Shown: positions 23,289 through 35,693, counted from the stretch's first letter. The stretch is 64,000 nt of DNA from Lichtheimia corymbifera B2541 (GCA_000697475.1 JNEU01001097.1:62001-126000); one strand, 5' to 3'. Numbers and translations are program-made. The notes: a model not told the origin generated them from the letters alone.

Positions 23289-24983
23289 ATGTCGTCTCAG
23301 AGCCCATCAGCACGACAAGAACAACCACGGTACTTTTGTTACAGCTGCAATGCCGAAGTACCCATCTATATGGCCCCCGATCCGACCTGTCAGCATTGTA
23401 ATGAGCAATTTGTTCAAGAGGTAAGTCTACTTTTGCCTGGTCTACTATTGCACCTTACTGAATCGTCGTTTGGCTAGATTGATGCTGAGAGTGATCCCCA
23501 AAGCTTTCTAAACGGTGGACACGATGACGCAGTAAACGACGACGACCACCGTCCACACGCTTATTTTCGATATGATAGCCGAACCGGGAACGAGGATGAT
23601 GTGTTACAGTTTCTGGATTCCTTTGCACCGAGAGACGAGGATGGTAGTGGTGGTGGTCAAGGAGGCAACAACCGACCTTCCATACCTGCCATGTCAGCCA
23701 TGTTGCAGAATATGGTGACCATGATGTTGCAACAGACAACTGAAGGTGGACCTATGGCTGCTGCTGGTGGAGGTGGTACTACTACGGCTTCTGGTACAGG
23801 CAATGAGGATGGTACAACAACAACGACAACCGAGAATAATGAACAACAAGGAGAAAACCAACAACGGCGTGGTGGTCATCCACAGCCTGTACTCTTTTAC
23901 GGTGGTATGGTGGATGGCAATTTTCAATTACGACCTATGCCAATGCCTACAGCACAACCACGAGGTGGTGAAGAAGGAGGCGAAGGCGGAAATACTACTG
24001 GAGAAGGTGGTGGTCAAGGAACAGGTGGTGGTGATAATCGTATGAATGGCATCAGCAGGTAACAAAAGAAAATGATTGTATCGCAGACAGTGATTAACCA
24101 TGTATTCAAACCAGTTTATTGCAACTCTTGGCTGGCTTGGGAGAAGGAATGGTTGGCAATCCAAATGATTATGTCTTTTCACAAGATGGATTTGACAATA
24201 TCATTACTCAGCTGATGGAGCAAGCTGGCGGGTAAGCTGACAAGGCTATATCTTGTGAATGCATAATTCATACTCACGTGTTGTTGTATATGCATAGTCG
24301 AAATGCCCCTCCTCCCGCATCTGAGACTGTCATTGATTCATTACCAAAAAGAAAACTGACCGATGAGGAAGTTGGTGAGGAAGCTTTACTATCATGATGA
24401 TGGGGTGCATGGATGCTGATTGTTCTTTTTAGCTGAACAAGTGGATTGCGCTGTTTGTAAGGAGGAATTTGTACCAACCGAGGAAGCTATCGAATTGCCT
24501 TGTCAGCACATGTTTCACGAGGATTGTATTAAACCATGGCTCAAGGTGAATGGCACTTGTCCAGTATGGTAAGTAAAACAATGAAAGGATAAACAACCCC
24601 CTAATCATTCTTTTTATTCTAGTCGACACTCTGTTTCACCTGAAAAGAAGGATCAACCAGAAAATAGTCAAACATCATCATCTGACGGCAATGGTGGTGA
24701 CACTTCCAATGCGTCTACTTCCACTGATCAACAAGGCAACAATAACAACAACAACAACCGAGCCACCTTCCAACAAACAATGATGGAGAACATGCGTCGA
24801 ATGTATTTCCCAACAGCTGCAGGCTGGACAGCACGACCTGCTTCACAATCACCCCATAACAATAATCAAGCATCGTCAAGCGATAATAATGGAAACAACA
24901 ACAACAACTCTAATACCCCTCAGCACCAACCATCCTCCGATTCCACCCACAACCATGATAATATGGATCTTGACCTTGATTAG
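23289..24983 (+). CDS. RING-H2 E3 ubiquitin ligase (RNF115/126-like)
   Basis: Exons 23289-23420, 23478-24058, 24115-24231, 24298-24374, 24433-24568, 24623-24983, 467 residues. The N-terminal zinc ribbon is CYSC...CQHC (residues about 17-38), as in RNF115/126 and related BCA2-type ligases. The RING-H2 finger near residue 300 reads CAVCKEEF...CQHMFHEDCIKPWL...CPVC, with all C3H2C3 ligands present and split between exons 5 and 6. The long linkers are Gly/Thr/Asn-rich. The C-terminus is Asn/Ser/Gln-rich and ends in NMDLDLD. These ligases typically act in cytosolic protein quality control, endosomal sorting or proteasome delivery; the substrate is unknown here. Confidence 0.9.
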
Positions 24984-25143
24984 AAAAAGACAAAAATGGC
25001 AGACGATTCCACTTCCACGCATGCACACACTCACCCACACATATATAGCGCTTTCTTGTACATGATCTGATACAGAAGAAGAAGAAAAAAGAGACAAAAG
25101 AAACTTTAGATTTGAAAAAATGTTGTGGGGGTATATTGCATCT

Positions 25144-26120
25144 TCAAGAGGTATGCTGTTTAGCAAGACGATAGCGTGATTTGAGTGAGAATGATATCAA
25201 GGCTACAGAGATAGCGAGGATTCCAATGCACGTGATAATGGCATAAACGCAGCCGAGATAAATAGTGGTGGATCCATTTAGCAGTGTCTGTCATAAGAAT
25301 CCATGTTAGCGTGTTATCTGTTGCCATGACTACTACTGCTACTACTTGCCACGTAGGATGCGCCAAAATGTGATACCAAGACCCAGGCAACCCTTAGCAT
25401 CCCAGATAGCTGTTGAACGTTGTAAAAGCCTTCGAATGCAACGACCATCCACGCCATGTGCAATAACGAAAACAGCATGGTATCGATAGCTATGTCAGCA
25501 TGTTAGTCTTTTCAGCATAACCTATGTACTTTGTATATGCATGGACCTACCTGAAATAAAAAAGCTAGTTGCTTGAGGACACGAGGGGCACATCATAACA
25601 CCGGGACCAATGGATTCAACGAGGATCGATATGTAACTGACGAGCGATGTTGTAAGTGCGTATCCAAATCCAGTGACAAAGGCAAATATGGATCGATTAT
25701 ATGGCGAATTCTTGTTTTTGGAAGCTATATTCAACCCTGCCTCTGAACGTCTATGATGTCTATGAGATGGATTGTCGCATGAATATCGCCTACACACACA
25801 TACCGCATCAACAAGAAAAAGAACCATCGAAAAAGCTCTTGAATAAGCACACTATAGGCTATGCTCACAGCATGGAGTGATTGGGTTGCCTTGGCAAAAT
25901 ACCATATAACGCTTGATATCAGGAGTGCAATAAGGCAAAAGAAAGCACTACAGCGAACGATCGTCAATACAAAAGGTCATGCGCTTAACACAATGGGCTC
26001 TTTGTACCTGGCGACCATCAGCAACACATGCTGTGCATTGCGACCAATGTAAAGGAAAAAGATGGAGAGAATCGGACTATATGCGACCAGCAAGCATCCA
26101 AAGAATGTGTATAGCGACAT
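25144..26120 (-). CDS. Aph-1-like gamma-secretase subunit
   Basis: Exons 26120-26008, 25947-25804, 25759-25551, 25489-25350, 25287-25144, 249 residues. The start MSLYTFFGCLLVAYSPILSI, then ASAFFCLIALLISSVIWYFA, SVLIQELFRWFFFLLMR, TGFGYALTTSLVSYISILVE followed by SIGPG, and LLHMAWMVVAFEG match Aph-1 segment for segment. These include the G-x-G/ESxGPG region and the conserved buried His in LLH; a second candidate is SHFG. The protein has seven predicted helices, as Aph-1 does. Aph-1 scaffolds the gamma-secretase complex with presenilin, nicastrin and Pen-2 in ER/Golgi membranes. The last intron (25349-25288) requires a GC donor (GTG|GCAAGT). Partner subunits are not in this window. Confidence 0.88.
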
Positions 26121-27082
26121 TAAGTTTCATGAAAGGAGAAGCTTTAGATTTCTTTGTCGGTCTTGACATACTGCATTCAAAGGCTGTGTCACGTTGCTAT
26201 CACTTTTTATGCCAAACATCATCATATAGCTGATTGCTGTTGGATCAATAAACGCATCTCCTTATCATTAGAGTGTCTCTCGGCTTTTACTTACTAGTGA
26301 TCCCAAACAAGGATGATCCGATACTACCTATAATCTCTAAATCAAGGCAACCGTGCGGTTGGATATGTATAATGAAAGGTGACACTATGCCTATTTGACA
26401 CTTCTTTTGTGCCAGTAGTAGTCTTCTTATGTATCATCTAAGTAGAAATCCGGGATTTTTGGATAACGGCTTCACGTGATCCGAGCACTACATCATGCAT
26501 AATCTTGTATAATAAATGGTCTCTTTTCTCATTGATTGATGATTTACATAATGAGGATGTCATGATAAGATGATACGTGCTGTTGTTAATGAATGGGCTG
26601 GGTAATGTTACAGCAATAAGAATGGTGGTAGTCCTTTGCGCTATGTTATGAATTTGCGCTTTTTAGCCAATACATTTGTACATCTTTTGCCGACGAAGCA
26701 AGGAAGTAGTATGTGGACTCGATTTCTACCCGAGAAAAAAGTGGTCATTGTTGTAAGACATATATGTGTACACTGTAAACAATGATATAGGTAAGCTAAT
26801 TCAAGCCAGCATGATGAATTGATAGTATAAATAAAGAGACATTGAATATGATGAACAGTTGCTATGGGGATGGGTGCTATGGTAGTAGTGTGTTACGTCA
26901 CAACAAGAGCAGATTGGGTGCTGCTCGAGCGGGGGGCAAGCAAATTTTCGATCCCATCAACAAAAACTCTTCCTCTCTCTCTTTGTCCAAGGCAGCTACC
27001 AAACTTCCACTCGGCTGTTACATTTCTTCACCTTTCCGATTGTTGGACAATACCCCCCTACTCCTCCCTACTCTTGAAGCTC
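26121..27082. other. Intergenic between Aph-1-like and cytochrome c1 genes
   Basis: Divergent promoter region. A TATAAATA element at 26826-26833 lies about 250 bp before the cytochrome c1 start codon. Overlapping frames at 26842-27111 contain the leader and do not join the mature protein in frame. Confidence 0.4.
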
Positions 27083-28442
27083 ATGTTCTCTCGCATTGCG
27101 CCCGCAACTAAGCGCTCTGTTCAGCAGGCCTTCAAACCTACTGTTCAGGTAAATTGAACTCCAACCCATCAACAACAACCCAATGTGTACACGCGACATG
27201 CCATCACTCATAGTCCACTCTTTTCTTTTATAGGCACGTTTCGCCTCGACCAAGCCCCATGTTACTGAAGTAGGTGTTTTGTGTGTGTGGATGATATACA
27301 ACAACAGGTTTCGAAAAAAAGATTTGACTTATATGTTTTTTTTCTTAAACAGCAACCCAAGCAATTTGCTGCTGTTACTGCTGGTATCGTTGGTGCTACA
27401 GGTCTTGCCTACATGTACGCCGACAGCGAGCTCTCTGCCAACATGGCCGATGAAGGTCTTCATCCCCCACACCACCCATGGGCTCACAGTGGTCCTTTGA
27501 GCACATACGATCACGCTGCGTACGTAATTCATATCCACAACAACGACACGAAAACAATCGCTAACAACACATAATCTCAATGCAGCATTCGTCGTGGTTA
27601 TCAAGTTTACAGAGAAGTCTGCTCAGCATGCCATTCTCTTGATCGTATCGCATGGAGAAACTTGATCGGTGTCTCTCACACTGAGGAAGAAGTTAAGGCT
27701 ATGGCTGAGGAAGTTGAATATGAGGATGGTCCTGATGAGAATGGCGAGATGTTCATGCGTCCTGGCAAGGTATATATCATCATACTGTGTATATAAATGG
27801 GAATATTTGGTCTATGATATTAATCAATCACTATGATAGCCTTCTGATTACATGCCCCGTCCTTATCCCAATGAGGAAGCTGCTCGTGCAGGTAACGCTG
27901 GTTCCTTGCCTCCAGATCTTTCTTTGATCACCAAGGCTCGTCACGGTGGTGAGGTAAATATATATATATATATATACATAGTCAAGAGGATGGAGAACGA
28001 GATCATTCATATGGTGATGATGATAGGATTACGTCTTTGCTCTTCTCACTGGCTATATGGATCCTCCCGGTGGTGTTGAGGTTCGTGAAGGCATGAACTA
28101 CAACCCTTACTTCCCTGGTGGTGCTATTGCCATGGCTCGTGTCTTGTTTGATGAAGTTGTCGAATATGAAGACGGTACTCCTGCTACTACCTCTCAGTTG
28201 GCTAAGGATGTTTCCACTTTCCTTGCATGGGCTGCTGAACCCGAACATGATGAACGCAAGAAGATGGGTATGAAGGCCACCATCATCCTCTCTGGTTTGA
28301 CCCTTCTCTCCCTCTGGCTCAAGCGTTTCAAGTGGTCCCCTATCAAGACTAGAAAGATCGTGTACAAGTAAGTATTACCATTTACAACTGACATGTGAAG
28401 ATGCTAACTGCTACCTTTTTTTCTTTCAGCCCTCCCAAGTAA
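27083..28442 (+). CDS. CYT1: Cytochrome c1, heme protein of complex III
   Basis: Exons 27083-27148, 27234-27269, 27353-27519, 27586-27769, 27840-27953, 28027-28367, 28430-28442, 306 residues. The N-terminal basic presequence ([20 protein letters not shown]) and a hydrophobic sorting stretch ([20 protein letters not shown]) direct it to the inner membrane and intermembrane space. The heme-binding motif CSACH is at 102-106. The axial Met lies in [30 protein letters not shown] and the C-terminal anchor ([20 protein letters not shown]) are standard. It passes electrons from the Rieske protein to cytochrome c. The last exon encodes only NPPK. Confidence 0.97.
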
Positions 28443-29069
28443 ACCAAAACCACTCTCATGTTGTGTGAGCAAGTTAAAGTAGACAATCCTATCCTTTTGC
28501 TTTTCTTGCCATGTATTCTCAAGAGATACTCAAAACAAGGACATAATTACGATTTTAGACGAGTACATTCATTTTATCTATCTCCTTTCAAAATGTTGGC
28601 TTTGTGTGTGTGTGTGTGTGTGTGTGGTGTGTAACGGGATCAAGCTTCTTTCTATGGCGTGACATAATTTTTTCCCTTGGTATCCAACCATGGCTGAGCT
28701 AATCAGCAGCAGCAGCAAAAGTAGACCATGGTAAAGGTTGTCGCAGTAATAACGGATCGGGTCTTGTTATAGAGCCAGGCAACGAGAGACCCCTATGCAC
28801 GAGGGTTACACCCGAGCGAGATATGACCATTTTCCACATTCTTTACATCAACTCCGGAATAATGAGCGACAATATGTTGTATTCAGATTAGATTCCCCCC
28901 CCATGCAATCCATTGACAATCCATATCTGACTAAGACAGCAACAAGTGTTTAAGATTAAAATGGCACAGCAGAAACGAGTTTAAAAGAGAAATGACTGAA
29001 TGATGGGGTGGGGTGAAAAGAGTGTGTGTGTGTGAGAGAGAGTGTGTGTGTTTGTGAATTAAGTGACAT
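28443..29069. other. Intergenic, convergent 3' ends, with a (TG)n run
   Basis: The 3' regions of cytochrome c1 (plus) and Rho1 (minus) meet here. A (TG)n tract lies at about 28602-28626 and purine-rich/(GT)n sequence at about 29020-29052. No gene seen. Confidence 0.45.
28602..28626. repeat. (TG)n microsatellite
   Basis: About twelve TG dinucleotides in the intergenic region after cytochrome c1. Confidence 0.85.
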
Positions 29070-29928
29070 CTACAACAAAGTGCATTTGACACCACCCTTC
29101 TTCTTTTGTCTCACAGTGAGAGCAGCTCTTGTGGCATGTTCAAACACTTCACGGACGCCTTCACCAGTCTTGGCTGAGCATTCAAGATACTTGTAAGCTT
29201 GGATCTTTTGAGCAACACTGGCTCCCTATCAGAGATGATAAATGGCGTAAGATGCTGAGCCCCAAAAAGCAACCATCATCATCACCATCATTTCCCCACC
29301 CCCACTCCCGAAAATACCTCTTCGAATGCAACAGGTCTCTGAGAGTTCTTTCGAAGTTCTTCAATGGTGGCAGGATCATTGCGCAAATCCTTCTTGCATC
29401 CAACAAGCAAAACGGGAAGGTCATTGCAAAAGTGGTGCACCTCGGAGATCCACTATTATCATCCCAATGTTAGTTTATGCAACCATGACATGTAATGTGA
29501 TCATCGAACCTTTTCTTGAACGTTATCAAGAGAATCGGGAGAATCCACAGCAAAGCAAATCATGATGACATGAGAATCAGGGTAAGACAAGGGACGAAGA
29601 CGATCGTAATCTTCCTGACCTAGATAAACAACAACCCTCATTAGTATGGGAAAGGTGTCGATCCTCTTTTTTGATGATGCTTACCAGCTGTATCCCAAAG
29701 TGCCAATTCAACGTGCTTTCCATCCACTTCGACATCGGACACATAGTTCTCAAAGACGGTGGGGACATAAAACTGGAATGATAATCAGTATTGCCATCCA
29801 ATATTATAGCCGTGTGCATGATAGATCCATACCTCAGGGAAAGTACCCTTGGAGAAGACAATCAACAAACAGGTCTTGCCACAGGCACCGTCACCAACAA
29901 TAACGAGTTTCCTTCTGATTTCAGACAT
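29070..29928 (-). CDS. RHO1: Rho1-type small GTPase
   Basis: Exons 29928-29833, 29772-29685, 29619-29510, 29452-29318, 29225-29070, 194 residues. The P-loop GDGACGKT is at residues 12-19. Switch I reads [10 protein letters not shown], switch II reads [27 protein letters not shown] is the guanine-specificity motif of Rho proteins, and [10 protein letters not shown] follows. The Rho insert (EELRKN...) is present. The C-terminus CTLL is a CaaX box ending in Leu, predicting geranylgeranylation, after the polybasic RQKKKGG. In fungi Rho1 activates beta-1,3-glucan synthase and protein kinase C at the plasma membrane. A 5' leader intron (30000-29930) with GTAAGA donor and TTTACAG acceptor ends one base before the start codon. 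Confidence 0.96.
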
Positions 29929-31029
29929 GCTGTAAAGACGACAGAGTAGGATGAGTGTCACGAATGAGGGAGGGAAATGGGGAACTTTTTTTGTTCTTAC
30001 CTGTGCTGTAATGTGAAGATAAAGTGGAAAAAAGAAGAAAAAAGAACACAGCGTCAGATAAAGCACCATAAAGGCATTACCCACGCCCACCATCTCCTGT
30101 TCCCATTCACCCCGCCTTGTTCTCGCACGTTCTCCCCTTGTCCATCTCGCCCCTCTCGTTGTAATTGGTGTGCGTGAAAGACTGCATTGTATAAAGAAGA
30201 CAATACTTGCTCCAATATAAAAAGAAGTCTTTGTGTGTGTGTATGTAAATAAAGGAAATAGGTAGACTGTACCTTGAAAAAAAATGTGTGTGGATGAAAT
30301 GATAAGCGTCGACAAAGAACTGCGAGCGCGTCTGCTTTTGAGCAGTAAAGCTACAAGTGTCGTGACTGGCGGCTCAGTAGTTGGCTGTGTTCACTCACTC
30401 ACGCTCGGACCTTTTGCTCAGCACAAACGTACAACTCATTCACACATATACGGCTTGGCAACAGCTGACAGTGTAAACAACTCCTCCCCCCAATCCCCCA
30501 TCCCCCCCCGGTGCACCACCCGCCACGTTCTATCTCATCAGCCTTGAGCCACATTTCAAAAAGGGCAGGATGCAATAATCCATATTCGTTCACTTGTCCG
30601 AAGATGTTGCTTTATCATTCTTTCACTAGCACTGTGGCGTCCCGACATTTCCATCCCAACGCCACCATGTATGTATCATCATGATGATACCACTTTTTGG
30701 TTGCCAAGGATACCCACCCTATCATCACCACCCAAAAATAGTCAGCTGAGTCCATCTGACCACACTCAACTACTCTTCATCATCCATCATCACCCACCAT
30801 GGTCCATTTTGTGTCACTAGACATGCTTTCTTTCATCCTATTCTCCCAGAACCACAGAGTCATGATGGTAGAACAAGCGATATTACATAAGTACAGCAAT
30901 TTTGCTAATTTGGTGTATCGCACATGCAAGGTATCTTTGTACGTATTACCAATGTTCATTCAGGATATATGACAAGACAACCAGCAATAAAGCTCATAAA
31001 TAGATATAATATATTTGGTAATCAAACGC
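29929..31029. other. Rho1 promoter and leader; intergenic to PEX3
   Basis: 1.1 kb. It holds the Rho1 leader exon and 5' intron (29930-30000), pyrimidine-rich promoter sequence with CCCCC runs near 30490-30510, and the 3' flank of PEX3. No further gene recognised. Confidence 0.45.
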
Positions 31030-32557
31030 TCAATCTATGGCGTTTTGAGTGTAAATGATTGCAGAAAACGCTTCGAGTTCTTTGCTATAAACAAATTCCT
31101 ATCGACCATGATCTTTTAGATCTCCAGTCACCCACACACACATACCACCCGTTCACTCCTTACATTAAGATATTCATTTCCGGATATCACAAGATGAGCC
31201 TGCCGACTGACACCAGGTAAAAGATTGGCCAGCGTTGTCTTTTTAGTTGCTGCTTGGTTATCATCCACAAGCGGTTCGGCAAAAGCATGGCGGTAAAATA
31301 CAGCAAAGGCTTGGTCAAGACATGAATTGAGGACATTGGAAAATGCATCACTAATGATGATGAGTAGTATTGAGCACGATGCAAGTGTCACGTTCATCCT
31401 ACTGTACATACCTGTTAATGTATGCCCTTGTCTCGTCCAGTAGTGATCTCAACTTGATTGATGATAGTCGTGGAAAGTCATCCCCAACGCCTGTCTTGTC
31501 TAACAGTTCTCTAACGCCATCCAAATCCTGTGGTAGCATCCAAGATCGTATACTTTCGTGATGATGAAGCCAAATGTTAATTTGCAGAATGACTGAGTGT
31601 CTCGCTTATTGGGTACTTGCCTTTCTGATAATACACCATCACTATCCCATTCTATATGCCGTCGTAATTGTTGGGTAATCACTTTTGCATCTTTATAGTT
31701 GATCAATCGTTTCAACGATACGCTAAAAATTAAAGGCAATGTGTGAGTAGGATGATATCATGAAATGGCTTTTTCTCTGTATACCTCTTTAGAGTATCAT
31801 CCACTGCTTCTTTGACTTGTTGGTAGCAAAGTCTCCATCCTCGATGCAATAGCCACCAGCATGCTCCGAGATACACGTCTTCAGTCTGTGGGTCGATGGA
31901 TGGGCTCTGCTGTAAATGAAGCGTTGGTTCGCTACGTGTACCGGCTGACCATTCATAACGATTATGGCGTCCAAGGATATTCAGCTGTATTTGCATCAAG
32001 AGGATCAGCAAGGTAACTGAGTAAATCGACGTGAAGGTGCGTATGAAGCCTTGACAACATAACATTTAGCTTTTCAGTCGCCGCTCTCAAGTGTCACCAT
32101 GGCAACCATAATAACTTACTCTTTTCTTTGATTTCCTCCCAAAGTAGATACTTGGCTTCTTTGTCCAGAATCCCTTCCTTGTTCTTATCATCGTCTGATT
32201 GCTGTTGTTTCTCGAGCTTCCGTGATCGTTGTAGCTTTTGCCAGCATGTCTCGACATTTATCTCTTGAAAGATTTGGTCACCCAGAGTCGGCAAGAGGGA
32301 TAGCACAGTGAATACACAATCATTTTGGTTCTGTTGAAAGAGCCGTCGCAACCTATGAATAAACGAACTATTATTACCACAATGCATAATCCATAAAGAG
32401 AGCGAGCTTACGTTTCTTTGCTATTCGCATGTTGTTGATGGTCTCGAATCTTGCCAGCTGCATAACGACCGATCAGGTAGCTTCCACCGCCAATGGCTGC
32501 AGTGACGAGAATGCCGCCACGATGCCGTCTCGTGTACTTTTTCAACGACTGCAGCAT
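31030..32557 (-). CDS. PEX3: Peroxin-3, peroxisomal membrane biogenesis factor
   Basis: Exons 32557-32412, 32352-32120, 32049-31785, 31722-31621, 31552-31412, 31350-31164, 31098-31030, 380 residues. The N-terminal basic segment (MLQSLKKYTRRHRGG) and hydrophobic stretch (ILVTAAIGGGSYLIGRY) form the membrane-targeting signal. The motif LLWEEIKEK...FIRTFTSIYSVTLLILLMQIQLNILGR is diagnostic of PEX3. ACWWLLHRGW and the C-terminal ELEAFSAIIY also fit. PEX3 anchors PEX19 with its membrane-protein cargo, and in yeasts also binds pexophagy and inheritance factors. Intron 4 (31620-31553) has a GC donor (AAAG|GCAAGT), required by phase. The tiny last exon was added because the frame before it ends in low-complexity sequence and the conserved C-terminus lies beyond. 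Confidence 0.93.
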
Positions 32558-33393
32558 ACAATATGGATATCAATCACTTGAGTATTCTCGGGAACAAAAA
32601 GACAACAGGGCGGGAAGTGGGGTAAGGGGGAGAGAGAGTCTTTGACCCCACACATTTGTCCCTATGACCCCAATATCACATGGAGTTCCTTTCAAGGACC
32701 ACTTTTAAGCTTTGCATGAATACCAAGCAACCTTTGCACATTGCATACAATTCATCCATATCATCCTAATTCATAAAGGAATGTACTATGACATTGAATC
32801 CCTTACAAGTTATAACAAACATAGAAGATAGATCCCATTTTCTGACACCTCCTCCCCACGACAATAAGGAATTAACTTTATCCATATCATCAGTCCTTTA
32901 TTAGAGCAAGCACTCTCGATCAAGGTTATACAGTAATATAAATAAGAGTACTCTTTTAATTCAAAGACAAAAAGAAAGCATTTGGCATATGGTGCTACAA
33001 GCACTCTTCCTTGGTAATAGCAGTTTTCAATACCAAGATTCCCGTAAGAACATATCATAAAACGAAAGGATATTCATTGTTGAAATGAGTTTATTCGAAC
33101 AATATCTCTAGTAAGATACAAAGAGTATAATATATGATGAATTTTCATTGTGTGAGCTGCGTTGAGTACTAAGTATGAGGAGGAAACGAATCTTATTGGC
33201 GGAACTTGAATGGGCGGCTGGCTGGGTGGGAGGGGCAGCGTATCCAATGGATGGATTCAAGGCATCAAGAAACCTTCTCTTTTTACCACCTAATATAACG
33301 GTATGTAACCAGCAAAGCGATAATGATGAAAGAAATGGATGGATGAGTTTATGGATCGATGGATGAATGTACTAAACGAATGGATGTATAGAA
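32558..33393. other. Intergenic between PEX3 and uL2 (divergent)
   Basis: Promoters of both genes. No coding signal beyond short chance frames (for example 32810-33058 minus, without recognisable features). A GT-rich repeat of GGATGGATGG type lies at about 33336-33386 in the leader of uL2. Confidence 0.4.
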
Positions 33394-34300
33394 ATGGGTC
33401 GCGTGATTCGTGCTCAAAGAAAGGGTGCCGGAAGCATCTTCAAGGCTCACACTGTCGGTCGCAAGGGTGCTGCCCAATTCCGTGTTGCTGACTATGCTGA
33501 ACGCCACGGTTACATTCGCGGTCTTGTCAAGGAGATCATTCACGATCCTGGTCGTGGTGCTCCTCTCGCTAAGGTATTGAATGAATATATAGACTGGCTT
33601 CATTGTATGGGTTTACTTACTGTATATGGCTATTCTTTATAGGTCGTCTTCCGCGATCCCTACAAGTAAATATCCCAAATACCTCAACTCAAAATATAGG
33701 ATCAGGATATTGATACGTTGGATGTGTGTTGTTCTTTATAGGTACAAGCTTCGCACCGAAACTTTCATTGCTACCGAAGGCATGTACACCGGCCAATTTG
33801 TCTACTGTGGCAAGAAGGCCAGTTTGACCATTGGTAACGTTCTTCCTCTTGCTTCCATGCCCGAAGGTACCGTTATCTGCAACGTTGAAGAAAAGTATGG
33901 TGATCGTGGTGCTCTTGCCCGTACCTCTGGTAACTATGCTACCATCGTTGGTCACGGTGAAGATGGCAAGACCCGTATTCGTCTTCCCTCTGGTGCCAAG
34001 AAGGTTGTCCCCTCCACTTCCCGTGCTGCCGTCGGTATCGTTGCTGGTGGTGGTCGTATTGACAAGCCCCTCTTGAAGGCTGGTCGTGCTTACCATGCCG
34101 CCAAGGCCAAGCGTAACAACTGGCCCCGTACTCGTGGTGTTGCCATGAACCCCGTGGACCATCCTCACGGTGGTGGTAACCATCAGCACATTGGTAAGGC
34201 TTCCACTATGGCTCGTGACTCTCCTGCTGGTCAAAAGGTCGGTCTCATCGCTGCCAGAAGAACCGGTTTGCTCCGTGGTACCAAGAAGATCAAGGACTAA
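33394..34300 (+). CDS. RPL2: Cytosolic large-subunit ribosomal protein uL2 (L8/L2)
   Basis: Exons 33394-33573, 33643-33665, 33742-34300, 253 residues. [20 protein letters not shown] at the start, [10 protein letters not shown], and the peptidyl-transferase-centre loop [17 protein letters not shown] with the conserved His near the C-terminus identify uL2. The full length matches eukaryotic L8 (about 254). Codon choice is strongly biased to C/T-ending codons (GGT, GCT, AAG), as expected for a highly expressed gene. This bias also creates a long antisense frame (33689-34339 minus), which is not a gene. Exon 2 is only 23 nt. Confidence 0.98.
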
Positions 34301-34547
34301 TGGTTGTAATGTTTTGTCTTCAATCAAATATACATTCACAATCGATTTCTCTCATGTACTCTGTTTTTTATTTTGGTTGGTTGATTGGTTGATGGGGGAA
34401 ATGATATATGGATATAATGGGTGTGATGTGCATTATGTATTCATATCACTTTCAGTGTGATGGGGATGAAGAAAAAAGCAATTTACTAGGTTAAGCAAGT
34501 AGTATCGTATCAGGGGAGTGATGAGCACAAAGGATTCATTAAGGCTA

Positions 34548-35693
34548 TCAAGTGCATTGAGTGCAGTAGATGGCAAGAGCATAGGAATCAGCATATCCAT
34601 GAGGCCAACAATAAGCTGCTAAACGACCAGCAGGTCCACAAAAACGTTTTTTACATACGACACAGCAACGACTGGTTGTCTCTGCTTGAGTGACAGGTGA
34701 GTCAGGAGACACGGGTGGGGTTGACAATTCATCTTTTGTTGCTGGGTTACGATCGACAATGGCCAATTTTCCCAAATACAGCGGATCTGTAAGTGCTCTT
34801 TGCGTGTCATAAAGCAGTGGGTCTTGAGGACAATAGATGACATGGGATTTCTCGTGGTGAAGGTGAAAGACCACGGTGTTGCTGCTGGTAGGCAATGCAT
34901 CAAGACAAAGGACATAACCACCTCGACTGACACCTTGATCGAGCTCCATATCTGCACGACGTGCCAATTCCATGGGTTGAGCTGGTTGCACGTGAGCTTG
35001 AACAGCAAAACGAGACAAGAATGGTTTGCCTTTGGGAGGCGGAGCCGCTTCAAGCTGATCATCACACCATGCATGGTGCATGTCGCTAGTAGCAGGAGTT
35101 GACAATGGTAAAAAGTCATCCGGATAAAAGCCTGTTGTCTCTAGCTCTTGACGTGGAACCACACACAGCATCCCTTGATCTTCATCATCATAAACACCTA
35201 TTGCATTTTTATAGATGAGAATCTTTATCCTCTTCATTCGTGGCAATATGGCCTTTTTGCTTTACATACCTTCCCAAGTAATCTTGCCAGTAAAGCTACT
35301 GATTTTGATCCCGTACTGCTTGTCAGCCAACAATGTGATAAAGTCAACGACATATTGCGCCCAATACATGTAATCATTGAATCGCTCCTCTCGATCCCAC
35401 TCGAGTATTGTTCGTTGTGCATGATTACGTGGTGTCACACGTTGGTTGAGCAATCTCCAATGGCACCATACCGAAGGTGTTTTTGACGTCCCATCCTTTT
35501 TGGATTTGTACATGGCCCATGTTCGCTTTGAAGGCCTTCCATGCAAATGATGAACCACGGAATCAAAGCTGTTCAAATCACCATCCCCATAAGCGTTGTT
35601 TCGGAATGCACAAAGACTATTTACTGCTTCGGCTAACTCTGGTGGCAAGGTTGGATGGATAACAAAATGGCCATCAAATTCGGTCAGGCTCAT
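34548..35693 (-). CDS. Orphan protein with C-terminal Cys-rich zinc-binding-like motif
   Basis: Exons 35693-35270 and 35197-34548, 357 residues; the junction is phase 1 (G|GT). The N-terminal half is rich in aromatic residues (VWCHWRLLNQRV, FNDYMYWAQYVVDFITLLAD). The C-terminal 45 residues hold at least seven Cys in the order CCVVCKKRFCG...YCWPHGY...YCTQC, which looks like a treble-clef or GATA-like zinc site (inference). No known domain is recognised. A longer N-terminus from an upstream ATG would add a hydrophobic stretch (VTYAFFLLVITHHVMS). I preferred MSLTEFDGHFVIHP as start, but a signal-anchor version beginning at about 35792 cannot be ruled out. Confidence 0.6.

Noticed and set aside
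29785..30315. A 176-codon frame covering Rho1 exon 1
   Set aside because: Runs through the first coding intron and through a leader intron; the spliced Rho1 model explains all conserved residues.
31128..31163. Read-through end of PEX3 exon 6 giving VRSERVVCVCG
   Set aside because: A GTAAGG donor at the same point and a downstream exon encoding the conserved PEX3 C-terminus fit better.
32810..33058. An 82-codon minus-strand frame between PEX3 and uL2
   Set aside because: No domain, no clear start context; lies in a promoter region.
33689..34339. A 216-codon antisense frame opposite uL2
   Set aside because: Created by the strong codon bias of the ribosomal protein gene; protein composition is Thr/Gly/Val-rich without any domain.
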